Program-made: the position numbers and the translations under genes
Shown: positions 40,339 to 50,000 of the stretch, piece after piece
Layout of the letters: every line of letters begins with the position of its first letter
How positions within the stretch are numbered: position 1 is the first letter of the stretch
Assembly (NCBI RefSeq): GCF_029382225.1
Contig: NZ_JARLTC010000002.1
Span: 62,001-126,000, forward strand
DNA: 64,000 bases
Direction: 5' to 3'
Source of the DNA: Spongiactinospora sp. TRM90649
GTDB lineage: Bacteria; Actinomycetota; Actinomycetes; Streptosporangiales; Streptosporangiaceae
The notes under the pieces: generated by a model
The model's database searches: none
Told to the model about the DNA's origin: nothing
What the model saw: only the letters and a program-made list of their open reading frames with translations

Positions 40339-42222
40339 TCACGCCGTCGCGTGCAGCAAGTGGAAGAAGCGTCCCGCGATGGCCGCCGGGTCGGCGTTCT
40401 CGGTCAGTACGGCCACCGCCACGTCGTCCTGGTAGCCGATGAACCACGACTTGTCGCTCATGATGCCCGTGGTGATGCCGTGCACCGGTGAGCCGTTGGC
40501 GTTGGCCGTGGCGGCGGTGCCCTTGGCGACTCCGGCGCGCATGAGGGCGCGGAGGGCGGCGACGCGCTTGGGGTCGAGCTTGATCGGGTCGGGCTGGCGC
40601 GCCGGCGCGGTCTCGGCCTCGGGGTCGGGTGAGGCGGGCTGCTTGACGAGCAGCGGCGGGTGCCAGGTGCCGTGCTTGACGGCGCCCGCGATCAGGGCCA
40701 TGGTCAGCGGGCTGACCCGCACGTTCTGGCCGACGATGGCCTTGGCCCGCGCGGCGTTGCCGGCCATCTTGGGCATCGAGCCGGAGAACGACTTGAGCGG
40801 GAGCTGCCAGTCGCTGCCGATGCCGAAGCTCTCGGCGCTGGCCTGGAGGGCGAGGGCGTCCACACGGCGGCCCAGTGCGGCCAGGGCGGTCACACAGCCG
40901 TTGGCGACGCTGCCCTGGAAGGTCGGGGTGCCGATGACCGGCCCGGCCGTCTGCTGGAATCGTGCGCCGCCCACGGAACGCTCGACGGGGCAGGGCAGCC
41001 GCTGCTTGGCGGTGACGCCGGACTTGAGCAGCGCGTCGGCGGCCACGATGGAGAACACGCTCCCGGCGGGGAACTTCCCTGCGAGGGCGTCCTTCTCCTG
41101 GTGCAGGCGCCGGGTGCTGACCGCGAGGATCTCGCCCGTGGACGCCTTCACCGCGACCATCGCCCCGACGCTGGCGCTGCTCATCGCGGTCTCGGCGGCG
41201 CCCTGCACGCGCGTGTCGATGGTGGTCAGGACGGAGGTGTTGGGCCGGCCCTCCCACTTGGCGAGTTCGGCGACCTCTTTGCCGGTCTTCAGGTCGAGGG
41301 TGATGACCCGGATCGCGGTGGCCCCGGTGAGCTGGTCCTGGTACGCCTTCTGCAGGCCGCTCAGGCCCACCGAGTCGCCCGCCCGCTGCGGCCCGCCGAG
41401 CTGCTGCTCGCTCTCGGGGGTGACCGCGCTCACGCGCCCGACGATCTGGGTGGGCGCGTCGGGGTCGACCGGCTGCTTCTGCGGGATGATCTTGATGCCC
41501 TGGATGGCCTCCAGCTTGGGGCGCAGCTCAAGGTACTTGCGGATGCCGAAGGTGACCAGCGGCGCCAGCTCGTTCGGCGGGGCCGAGCGGATCCGGCTGA
41601 GCAGCCGGTCCTGGGCGAAGCCGGTCACTTCCGACAGTTCCTCGCACAGCCGCTCGGGATCCTTGAGGTTGACGGGGGTGACCCCGGCGACGTACAGCTC
41701 GGCGTCGCGCTGCAACGGCTCGCGATTGCGGTCGAGCACCGGCTGCCGACTGTCGGAGCTGGGCGGTACGGCGAAGCGCTGCCCCTCCTTGAGCTGCGGG
41801 TGCAGCACGCTCGGCGACCAGCGGACCTTCCACGTGCCGTTCACCAGGTGCAGCGGCAGCCTCCCCTGGTACACCCAGAGCGGGTTGTTCTCCCCCAGGT
41901 CGACCTCGGCGCGGAACCCGGCCTCAGAGCCGTCGCCGGTCCGCGACACGCCGGTCAGCTTGAACCGCAGCGACGCGGCGTCGAGTTGCAGCCGCACGTC
42001 TTCCAGCGCCTTGGCCACGACGGCCGGGTCGCCGTCGGTACGGCGCGCCGCCGTGAGGTAGTCGCCGGACTGCCAGCCCACCAGGAAGTCGCGCACCGCC
42101 TCGTGCGCCGAGGGCTCCTCGAAGCACCCGGAGAGCAGGGGGGCCGTGGCGACAAGGGCCACGGCCGCGGCGAGGGTCTTCCTGGCGGGCACCCGCGCGG
42201 GTACACCGCGTGCCCCGGTCAC
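40339..42222 (-). CDS. Lipoprotein with degenerate penicillin-binding (transpeptidase) domain
   Basis: 627 aa from a GTG overlapping the smpB stop (GTGA). Lipoprotein signal with LLSG-C (Cys33), then a MecA-like NTF2 N-terminal domain (about 36-150) and a transpeptidase fold (about 345-627). All three catalytic motifs are altered: SxxK is SVFS (388-391), SxN corresponds to ANGC (440-443), and KTG is TTG in HGITTGIM (581-588). The homologous PBP at 59432 has STFK, SCN and KTG at the aligned places. It therefore cannot act by the known mechanism and is probably a structural or regulatory cell-wall protein. Fourth gene of the ftsE-ftsX-smpB operon. Confidence 0.85.
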   Translation of the reverse strand: MTGARGVPARVPARKTLAAAVALVATAPLLSGCFEEPSAHEAVRDFLVGWQSGDYLTAARRTDGDPAVVAKALEDVRLQLDAASLRFKLTGVSRTGDGSEAGFRAEVDLGENNPLWVYQGRLPLHLVNGTWKVRWSPSVLHPQLKEGQRFAVPPSSDSRQPVLDRNREPLQRDAELYVAGVTPVNLKDPERLCEELSEVTGFAQDRLLSRIRSAPPNELAPLVTFGIRKYLELRPKLEAIQGIKIIPQKQPVDPDAPTQIVGRVSAVTPESEQQLGGPQRAGDSVGLSGLQKAYQDQLTGATAIRVITLDLKTGKEVAELAKWEGRPNTSVLTTIDTRVQGAAETAMSSASVGAMVAVKASTGEILAVSTRRLHQEKDALAGKFPAGSVFSIVAADALLKSGVTAKQRLPCPVERSVGGARFQQTAGPVIGTPTFQGSVANGCVTALAALGRRVDALALQASAESFGIGSDWQLPLKSFSGSMPKMAGNAARAKAIVGQNVRVSPLTMALIAGAVKHGTWHPPLLVKQPASPDPEAETAPARQPDPIKLDPKRVAALRALMRAGVAKGTAATANANGSPVHGITTGIMSDKSWFIGYQDDVAVAVLTENADPAAIAGRFFHLLHATA

Positions 42223-42686
42223 CTGTACCTGTGCCTCGTCTCTCGGGCCATCTCGCGCTTGGCCTGCTTCTCGGCGAGCGCGTGCCGCTTGTCCCAGTCC
42301 TTCTTGCCCCGGGCGAGCCCCAGCTCCACCTTGGCCTTGCCGTCCTTGAAGTACAGCGCGAGCGGCACCACGGTCAGGCCGCCCTCCTTGGTCTTCATGG
42401 TGAGCTTGTCGATCTCCTTGCGGTGCAGGAGCAGCTTGCGCGTACGGCGGGCCGCGTGGTTGGTCCACGTGCCCTGCGTGTACTCGGGGATGTGGACGTT
42501 GATCAGCCACATCTCGCCGTCCTTGACGGTCGCGTAGCCGTCCACCAGCGAGGCCCGGCCGGCACGAAGGGACTTGACCTCCGTGCCCCGAAGGACGAGA
42601 CCCGCCTCGAAGGTGTCCTCGATGTGGAAGTCGTGGCGGGCCCGCTTGTTCTGGGCGATGTTCTTGCGCCCGGTCTCACGTGGCAT
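42219..42686 (-). CDS. smpB: SsrA-binding protein SmpB
   Basis: 155 aa. Full Smp[58 protein letters not shown], and the C-terminal tail [24 protein letters not shown] that enters the mRNA channel. Binds tmRNA for trans-translation. Follows ftsX by 23 bp, as in most actinobacteria. Its RNA partner ssrA is only 2.7 kb downstream on the same strand. Confidence 0.97.
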   Translation of the reverse strand: MPRETGRKNIAQNKRARHDFHIEDTFEAGLVLRGTEVKSLRAGRASLVDGYATVKDGEMWLINVHIPEYTQGTWTNHAARRTRKLLLHRKEIDKLTMKTKEGGLTVVPLALYFKDGKAKVELGLARGKKDWDKRHALAEKQAKREMARETRHRYR

Positions 42687-42709
42687 GTCTTCGAGCCTAC
42701 CGGCCGCTC

Positions 42710-43618
42710 TCAGACCCGGAGGTAACGGCGGAGCGTGACGAACGACGCCAGCACACAGATGATCACGCCGACGCCCATGGTGAGCAGGATCACCGAGGCC
42801 ACGTCGTCCCAGCCGAGCGCGCTGTTGCCCGGTAGGTACTGGGCGAGGCTCTCGAACAGGAAGACCTTGGCGACGATCAGCATGCTGGCCGCGACCACGC
42901 CGCCGACCAGGCCGGCGATCATGCCCTCCATCACGAACGGGAGCTGGATGTACAGGTTGGAGGCGCCGACCAGCCGCATGATGCCGGTCTCCCGGCGGCG
43001 GTTGTAGGCCGACAGCCGGACGGTGTTGCCGATCAGCAGGATCGCGGCGAAGACCAGGATGAACGCCACGGCCAGGGCCGCCCAGCGGAGCCGTTCGAGC
43101 AGGCCGAAGAACTGCTCAAGGATCTCCTTCTGGTTCACCACGTTGGAGACGCCGGGCTGGCCCTTGAGCGTCTCGATGATGGTGCCGTAGTTCTCCGGGT
43201 CCTTCAGCTTGACCCGGAACGACTCGGGCATGTCCTCGACCTTGACGGCGTTCACGAGCACGCTGTCGGCGCCGTACTGGAGCTTGAAGTTCTCGTATGC
43301 GGCGGCGGCGTTCTCGTAGAAGACGTCGTGGACCTCGGGAAGCTGCTTGATCTGGCCGCGCAGCGCCTCGCGCTCCTGGGCGGTGACGCCGCCGCTGTTC
43401 TTGCACGCCTCGAACGGGGAGTCCTTCGAGCAGAGGAAGACGGAGATCTCCACCTTGTCGGCCCAGAAGTTCTTCATGTTCGACACCTGGGCGTTGATCA
43501 TCAGTCCGACGCCCAGCAGCGCCATGCCGATGGCAACCGTGACGACCACCGCGATCGTCATCGTGAGGTTGCGGCGAAGGCCGATCCACACCTCGGAGAA
43601 GATGAAATTCGCCCGCAT
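42710..43618 (-). CDS. ftsX: Cell division permease-like protein FtsX
   Basis: 302 aa. One N-terminal membrane segment, a 120-residue extracellular loop ([21 protein letters not shown]... with two Cys that may pair) and three more membrane segments with [13 protein letters not shown] in the cytoplasmic part. FtsX with FtsE controls peptidoglycan hydrolases; in actinobacteria the loop activates RipC-type enzymes. 39 bp after ftsE. Confidence 0.96.
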   Translation of the reverse strand: MRANFIFSEVWIGLRRNLTMTIAVVVTVAIGMALLGVGLMINAQVSNMKNFWADKVEISVFLCSKDSPFEACKNSGGVTAQEREALRGQIKQLPEVHDVFYENAAAAYENFKLQYGADSVLVNAVKVEDMPESFRVKLKDPENYGTIIETLKGQPGVSNVVNQKEILEQFFGLLERLRWAALAVAFILVFAAILLIGNTVRLSAYNRRRETGIMRLVGASNLYIQLPFVMEGMIAGLVGGVVAASMLIVAKVFLFESLAQYLPGNSALGWDDVASVILLTMGVGVIICVLASFVTLRRYLRV

Positions 43619-43657
43619 GCTTTTCCTGTAGCTCCTGGTCCGGTCAGAGGAACGTGG

Positions 43658-44347
43658 TCAGTACGCCTGGCCGTACACTCCGCGCGACTGGTCACGGACG
43701 ATCTTGCCGTCCTCCAGCTCGACCACGCGCTTGCGCATCGAGTCGACGATCGCCGCGTCGTGTGTGGCCATGACGACCGTGGTGCCGGTCCTGTTGATCC
43801 GGTCGAGCACCTTCATGATGCCGATGCTCGTCGCCGGGTCGATGTTACCCGTGGGCTCGTCGGCGAGAAGGATCATGGGCCGGTTCACGAACGCGCGGGC
43901 CATGGCGACCCGCTGCTGCTCGCCACCGGAGAGTTCGTCGGGCATCCGGTGCGCCTTGCCCTCAAGGCCGACCAGTTCGACGACTTCCGGGACCACCTTA
44001 CGGATGAAGCGCCTGGGCTTGCCGATCACCTCCAGGGCGAACGCGACGTTCTCGTACACGTTCTTGTTGGGGAGCAGCCGGAAGTCCTGGAACACGCAGC
44101 CGATCCGGCGACGCAGATGGGGGATCTTGAAGTTGGACAGGCGGGCCAAGTCCTTGCCGGCGACATGGATCGCCCCGGCGTTGGGCCGCTCTTCCTTCAG
44201 GACCAAGCGGAGGAAGGTCGACTTGCCGGACCCCGAGGGGCCGACGAGGAACACGAACTCCCCCTTGTCCACATCCACGCTGACGTGGTCTAGGGCCGGG
44301 CGGTTCTGGTTCGCGTAGACCTTGGTGACGTTATCGAAATGGATCAC
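43658..44347 (-). CDS. ftsE: Cell division ATP-binding protein FtsE
   Basis: 229 aa, exact family length, from a GTG at 44347. Walker [28 protein letters not shown] after the Q-loop, signature [14 protein letters not shown], Walker [13 protein letters not shown], switch His MATHDA. No clear ribosome site before the GTG; an upstream extension of the frame has no family match. Confidence 0.96.
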   Translation of the reverse strand: MIHFDNVTKVYANQNRPALDHVSVDVDKGEFVFLVGPSGSGKSTFLRLVLKEERPNAGAIHVAGKDLARLSNFKIPHLRRRIGCVFQDFRLLPNKNVYENVAFALEVIGKPRRFIRKVVPEVVELVGLEGKAHRMPDELSGGEQQRVAMARAFVNRPMILLADEPTGNIDPATSIGIMKVLDRINRTGTTVVMATHDAAIVDSMRKRVVELEDGKIVRDQSRGVYGQAY

Positions 44348-44569
44348 GGGCGCATCACGGCATGTCAGTCTAGGGGTTTGGGACGGTCGCGGGGGTGGTA
44401 GTGGCCACTTCCCGCCGTTCGCCGGCCGGGGGCGTAGATCTTTACCCTTGATCGACGTTCCGGTTGGCCAGAGCACAGTCTAGGGGGAACACTGGCATGG
44501 AAGGTCCATAACGGAAACAAAACGATTCCGCATATACCATCGGTAGGGCAATGAGGAGGGGAGCTCACC

Positions 44570-44761
44570 ATGAGCTGCGATCATCTGATCTGCGCCCAGT
44601 GCGCCCGGCCGGTCGTCGAGGGCCGCTGCCCGGTCTGCCGCGCGGGCCGGGAGAAACTCCACGGCCGCGGGCCCGGCGGTCTCCCGCCGGCGCTCATCGT
44701 GGCGATCCTCATCGGCGCGTTGTTCTTCTCCCTGGCCCTGCGCCACTTCGTGCTCGGCTGA
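44570..44761 (+). CDS. Zinc-ribbon membrane miniprotein
   Basis: 63 aa; AGGAGGGGAG lies before the ATG. Cys residues CDHLICAQC and CPVC form a probable zinc knuckle in the first 25 residues, followed by one C-terminal membrane helix (LPPALIVAILIGALFFSLAL). It stands on the opposite strand between prfB and ftsE. No named family recognised; a single-pass anchor with a cytoplasmic zinc-binding head fits the sequence. Confidence 0.65.
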   Translation: MSCDHLICAQCARPVVEGRCPVCRAGREKLHGRGPGGLPPALIVAILIGALFFSLALRHFVLG

Positions 44762-44795
44762 GCGCCCGGCCGGGCCCCCAGGGAGGCCCGGCGGA

Positions 44796-45914
44796 TCACT
44801 CCGCCTCGGCGGTCTCCTGCCTGCGCATCCAGCGGATCTCGGCCTCGATGAACTCGTCGAGCTCGCCGTCGAGCACGGAGGACGGGTTGCCCGCCTCCAC
44901 GCCGGTGCGCAGGTCCTTCACGATCTGGTATGGGTGCAGCACGTAGTTGCGGATCTGGGTGCCCCACGAGGTGGTCGCCACGCCGCGCAGCTCGGCCATC
45001 TTCTCGGCCTCCTCCTGGCGCTTGCGCTCCAGCAGCTTGGCCGAGAGCACCGCCATCGCGGTGGCCTTGTTCTGGAGCTGGGAGCGCTCGTTCTGGCAGG
45101 AGACCACGATGCCGGTGGGCAGGTGGGTCAGCCGCACCGCGGAGTCGGTGGTGTTGACGCCCTGGCCGCCGGGACCCGACGAACGGTAGACATCGACCCG
45201 CAGGTCTTCCTCGTTGATCTCGATGTGGTCGGTCTGCTCGACCACCGGGACCACGTCGACGCCGGCGAAGGAGGTCTGGCGGCGGCCCTGGTTGTCGAAC
45301 GGGCTGATGCGCACCAGGCGGTGGGTGCCGTGCTCGCCGCGCAGTGTGCCGTAGGCGTAGGGCGACTTGACGGCGAACGTGGCGGACTTGATGCCCGCCT
45401 CCTCCGCGTAGGAGGTGTCGTAGACCTCCGTGGAGTAGCCCTTGCGCTCGGCCCAGCGGGTGTACATCCGCAGCAGCATCTCGGCCCAGTCGGCGGCGTC
45501 TACGCCGCCCGCCTGGGAGTTGATGGTGACCAGCGCCTGCCGCGAGTCGTACTCGCCGGACAGCAGGGTGCGGACCTCCAGGGCGCTGACGTCCGCGCGC
45601 AGCGTGGCCAGCTCGCGGTCGGCCTCCTGGCGCGTGTCGGGGTCGTCTTCCGACTCGGCCAGCTCGTAGAGCACCGCGACGTCGTCGAGCCGGCCCGCGA
45701 TGCCCGCGACGCGGTTGTACTCGGACTGCAGGTGCGAGAGCCTGCTGGTGACCTTCTGCGCCAGGTCGGGGTCGTTCCACAAGTCGGGCGCGGCAGCCTG
45801 CTCGCCCAGCTCCTCGATCTGCCTGCGCATGCCGTCGAGGTCGAGCACGTCTTTGATGCCCTTGAGCGTGCCGACGAGCTCGTTGATCTCTTCTGACGGA
45901 TCGATTACTGCCAC
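44796..45914 (-). CDS. prfB: Peptide chain release factor 2
   Basis: 372 aa from the GTG at 45914. Anticodon-mimic SPF ([16 protein letters not shown]) for UGA/UAA, and the catalytic GGQ in [24 protein letters not shown]. The frame is uninterrupted, so there is no programmed +1 frameshift at codon 25 as in many bacteria; loss of that autoregulation is common in actinobacteria. Upstream neighbour of the ftsE operon in conserved order. Confidence 0.97.
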   Translation of the reverse strand: MAVIDPSEEINELVGTLKGIKDVLDLDGMRRQIEELGEQAAAPDLWNDPDLAQKVTSRLSHLQSEYNRVAGIAGRLDDVAVLYELAESEDDPDTRQEADRELATLRADVSALEVRTLLSGEYDSRQALVTINSQAGGVDAADWAEMLLRMYTRWAERKGYSTEVYDTSYAEEAGIKSATFAVKSPYAYGTLRGEHGTHRLVRISPFDNQGRRQTSFAGVDVVPVVEQTDHIEINEEDLRVDVYRSSGPGGQGVNTTDSAVRLTHLPTGIVVSCQNERSQLQNKATAMAVLSAKLLERKRQEEAEKMAELRGVATTSWGTQIRNYVLHPYQIVKDLRTGVEAGNPSSVLDGELDEFIEAEIRWMRRQETAEAE

Positions 45915-46003
45915 GCTTGCCAAGGGTACGCGACCCGCAACCCCTGTCAGGCATCCAGCAGGCCGTAACATGGGCTGCCGGGCGAGGTCGGGGAGGCCGA
46001 GGG

Positions 46004-47071
46004 GTGCGAGCGAACGGGCGGCGTGGGGTGCTCGCCACTGCCCTGGTGCTGGTGTCCGCCGTGCTCACGGGGTGTTCCGGAGGCGGGCAGGGCAAGGGCG
46101 AGCCGACGCCGGTGGCGGCCACCACTCCGGCGCGCACGACCGCGGCCACGCCGGTGCCCGAGCCCGTGGTCGGGCTCGACGAGGCGCAGCGGGTGCTGAC
46201 CAGGATGCTCGCCACCGACGACGTGCTGCGGGCGGGCGGCGACCTGCGGATGGCGCTGGAGATCGTGCGCGACGGCCAGACCGCGCTGACCACGGCGGCC
46301 TACCGGGCCACCGACATGGCCCCGCCGCGTTACACCTGGGGTCACGAGTCCGTGTTCGTGCCGCGTCTCGACCGCCCGCCGTACTGGTTCACGGCGGTGG
46401 TCGAACGGCGCGACGCGGGGCAGGCCGGGCGCTCCGGGCGTAAGGCCGTCGCCGCGCCGCGTCCGGCGATCCTCACCTTCATGCGGCAGGACGACGAGTC
46501 GCGCTGGCAGCTCAGCTTCGCCTCGCTGCTCTCCCCCGGCGAGTCCGCGCCGCCGGTCGCGCTCGACGCCGAGGGCTACGCCACGGCCCTGTCCACGCGT
46601 GACGAGACCCTGGAGATCAGCCCCCAGCTGATGGCCCCGCTGCACGCCACGGTGGCCGAGGAGGGCGCTCAGGGCTTCTCCGCCGCCCTCATCGCGCCGG
46701 GCGACCACACCACCGGCTACTCGGCCCAGATCGCCGAGCGCAAGCAGCAGGCCCGGCACGACGGGCTCAACTACGACTCGATCTTCGGGGCCACCCAGGC
46801 CCCGGTGTTCGGCCTGCGCACCCGCGACGGCGGCGGCCTGGTCCAGTACGGCATGACCCGCACGACCACGCTGAGCGCCAAGCTGCCCAGCGCGCCGTGG
46901 ATCGAGGTCCCGAAGGACGCCCGGTGGGCCTCGGAGGATCCGGCGATGGCCAAGGAGATGCGCATCGTCGAGACCCACCAGTACGCCGCGCTGGTGCCCG
47001 CGCTGAACGCCCGCGAGCCGGCCGAGGTGATCGCCTTCGACGGGGCGATCACCCGGGTCACCGGCCGCTGA
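46004..47071 (+). CDS. Conserved actinobacterial lipoprotein
   Basis: 355 aa from the GTG at 46004 with GGGGAGG upstream; the longer frame from a TTG at 45917 lacks a signal sequence at its start. Lipobox VLTG-C (Cys24), then a Thr/Pro/Ala-rich linker and a mixed alpha/beta domain with no recognised catalytic motif (e.g. [26 protein letters not shown]). Divergent from prfB. Similar lipoproteins are common in this order; function unknown. Confidence 0.75.
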   Translation: MRANGRRGVLATALVLVSAVLTGCSGGGQGKGEPTPVAATTPARTTAATPVPEPVVGLDEAQRVLTRMLATDDVLRAGGDLRMALEIVRDGQTALTTAAYRATDMAPPRYTWGHESVFVPRLDRPPYWFTAVVERRDAGQAGRSGRKAVAAPRPAILTFMRQDDESRWQLSFASLLSPGESAPPVALDAEGYATALSTRDETLEISPQLMAPLHATVAEEGAQGFSAALIAPGDHTTGYSAQIAERKQQARHDGLNYDSIFGATQAPVFGLRTRDGGGLVQYGMTRTTTLSAKLPSAPWIEVPKDARWASEDPAMAKEMRIVETHQYAALVPALNAREPAEVIAFDGAITRVTGR

Positions 47072-47095
47072 GCCGTCCGCTGGAAGGGCCGCCGC

Positions 47096-50000
47096 CTACG
47101 CCTCGGTGTGCGGCAGCCCGCTGGTGGCCACCAGGGTCCTGATGGCCCGCAGCGCCACCGACAGCGTGGCGAGGTCGAAGGTGTCGCTCTCCCAGATCTC
47201 CGACAGTGTCTGCCGCGCCCTGGCCACGGCCGCCGAGTTGGCCTCCGACCAGTGCGCGAGGCGTTCCTCCGGCGACAGGCCCGGCTTGCTGTGCGTGAGC
47301 ACGTCGCGGGTCAGCGCCGCGTGGGCGGCGTAGAGGTCGTCGCGCAGCGCCGCGCGGGCCACGGTGTTCCAGCGGTTGTCGCGGGACAGCGCGATCACGC
47401 GTTCCCGCAGCCTGGCCAGTTGCAGCCGGTCGGCGAGGTCGAAGTAGACCTCGGCGACCTCGCCGACCGGGCGTCCGGTGAGCGAGCCCACCTCGACCAG
47501 GTCGAACGTGGAGTAGGCGGGTACCATCGCGGCGACCCGCTCGGCCAGCTCGTACGGCACGCCGCGCGCCACGAACCCGTCGCGCCTCTCCTCGAACGCG
47601 GCCAGGTCGGGCCCCGTCAGCAGCTTGGGCAGGTGCGGGATGAGGCCGTTCATGCCCTTGGCGAAGAAGCTCACCGTGGACGCGAGGTCGAGCGGCGGGC
47701 GGCGGTTGGCGAGCAGCCAGCGGGTGCCCCGCTCGGTGAGCTTGCGCGCCTCCAGCAGCATGGCGAGCTGCGTGCTCGTGTCCACCTTGTTGTCCAGCGC
47801 CTCGACGGCACGCCAGAAGGTGGGCATGTCGAACACCTCGCGGGCCACCAGGTAGGCCCTGGCGATGTCGGAGGTGGAGGCCCCGATCTCCTCGCCGAAC
47901 CGGAACATGAAGGTGGTGCCGCTGGAGTTGACCATGTCGTTCACCACGCGGGTGGTGATGATCTCGCGGCGCAGCGGGTGCGACTTCATGTGCTCGCGCA
48001 GGCGGTCGCGCAGCGCCGAGGGGAAGTACGAGACCAGCCACGACGCCAGGTAGGGGTCGTCGGGCAGGTCGGAGCCCAGCAGTTCGGCGTCGGCCACCAG
48101 CTTCGTGTAGGCGAGCAGTACCGAGAACTCCGGCGCGGTGAGGCCGAGCCCGGCCTGTCGGCGCTCGGCGAGCGTCTTGTCGGACGGCAGGAACTCCAGG
48201 TTCCGGTCGACGAGCCCCTGGCGTTCCAGCTTGCGCAGGTAGCGGCCGTGGATGTGGAGCATGGACAGCGCCTGGGCCCGGGAGGAGGCGAGCACCACGT
48301 TCTGCGAGTAGTTGTCGCGCAGCACCAGGCCGGCGACCTCGTCGGTCATGTCCATGAAAAGCTGGTCGCGCTGCTTGTCGGTCAGCTCGCCGTCGCGGAC
48401 GACCCGGTCGAGCAGGATCTTGATGTTCACCTCGTGGTCGGAGGTGTCGACTCCGGCGGAGTTGTCGATGAAGTCGGTGTTGATCAGCCCGCCGTTCAGC
48501 GCGTACTCGATCCGGGCGAGCTGGGTGAAGCCCAGGTTGCCACCCTCGCCGACGACCTTGGCGCGCAGGTCCGCGGCGTTGATCCGCAGCGCGTCGCTGG
48601 CCTTGTCGCCGACGTCGGCGTGGCTCTCGCTGGACGCCTTGACGTACGTGCCGATGCCGCCGTTCCACAGCAGGTCGACAGGGGCCGCCAGGATGGCCCT
48701 GATCAGCTCGTTGGGCGGCAGCGCGGTGACGTCGCCGCCGAGGCCGAGCGCCTCGCGCACGGGCGGGGTGATCGGGACGGACTTGGCGGTTCGCGGCCAC
48801 ACCCCGCCGCCCGGTGAGAGCAGCGACCGGTCGTAGTCGTCCCACGAGCTGCGCGGCAGGGCGAACAGCCGGGCACGCTCGGCGTGGGAGCGGGCGGAGT
48901 CGGGCTCGGGGTCGATGAAGATGTGCCGGTGGTCGAACGCGGCCACCAGGCGGATGTGCTGGGACAGCAGCATGCCGTTGCCGAAGACGTCGCCCGACAT
49001 GTCGCCCACGCCGACGACGGTGAAGTCGGTGGTCTGGGTGTCCACGCCGATCGAGCGGAAGTGGTACTTCACCGACTCCCACGCGCCCCGGGCGGTGATG
49101 CCCATCGCCTTGTGGTCGTAGCCGATCGACCCGCCGGACGCGAAGGCGTCGCCGAGCCAGAAGGAGTAGTCCTTGGCGACGGCGTTGGCGATGTCGGAGA
49201 AGGTGGCGGTGCCCTTGTCGGCGGCGACGACCAGGTAGGTGTCGTCGCCGTCGTGCCGTACGACGTCGGGCGGCGGGGCCACCTGGTTGTCGACGAGGTT
49301 GTCGGTGATGTCGAGCAGGCCGGAGATGAACATCCGGTAGCAGGCGATGCCTTCGGCCAGCACGTCCTCCCGCGCCCCGGACACCGGCGGTCGCTTGACG
49401 ACGAACCCGCCCTTCGACCCCGTCGGGACGATCACGGTGTTCTTCACCATCTGCGCCTTGACCAGGCCGAGGATCTCGGTGCGGAAGTCCTCCATCCGGT
49501 CGGACCAGCGCAGGCCGCCCCTGGCGACCTTGCCGAACCGCAGGTGGACGCCCTCCACGCGCGGCGAGTACACGAAGATCTCGTACTTCGGCCGGGGCGG
49601 CGGCAGCACGCTGATCGCCTGCGGGTCGAACTTCAGCGACAGGTACGGCTTGCGCCGCCCCGAGGCGTCGGTCTGGAAGTAGTTCGTCCGCAGGGTCGCT
49701 TGGATGACCTCCAGGTACGCCCGCAGGATCCGGTCCTCGTCCAGCGAGGCCACGTCGTCGAGCGCACCGAGGATCTCCTCGCGCAGTGCCTCGCTGACCT
49801 CGTCGTGCACCTCCGCGCCGCGCCGGGGGTCGAGCCGCGCCTCGAACAGGCGCACCAGCAGGCGGGCCAGGCGCACGTTGCCGAGCAGCACCGACTGCAT
49901 GTAGTCCTGGCTGAAGGTCGAGCCCGCCTGGCGCAGGTACTTCGCGTACGCCCGCAGGATCGAGACCTGCTCCCAGGTCAGCCCGGCCTGGAGGACCAGC

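Noticed and set aside
45800..45914. Possible programmed frameshift in prfB
   Set aside because: The release factor 2 frame is continuous from the GTG through the GGQ motif, with no internal UGA near codon 25.
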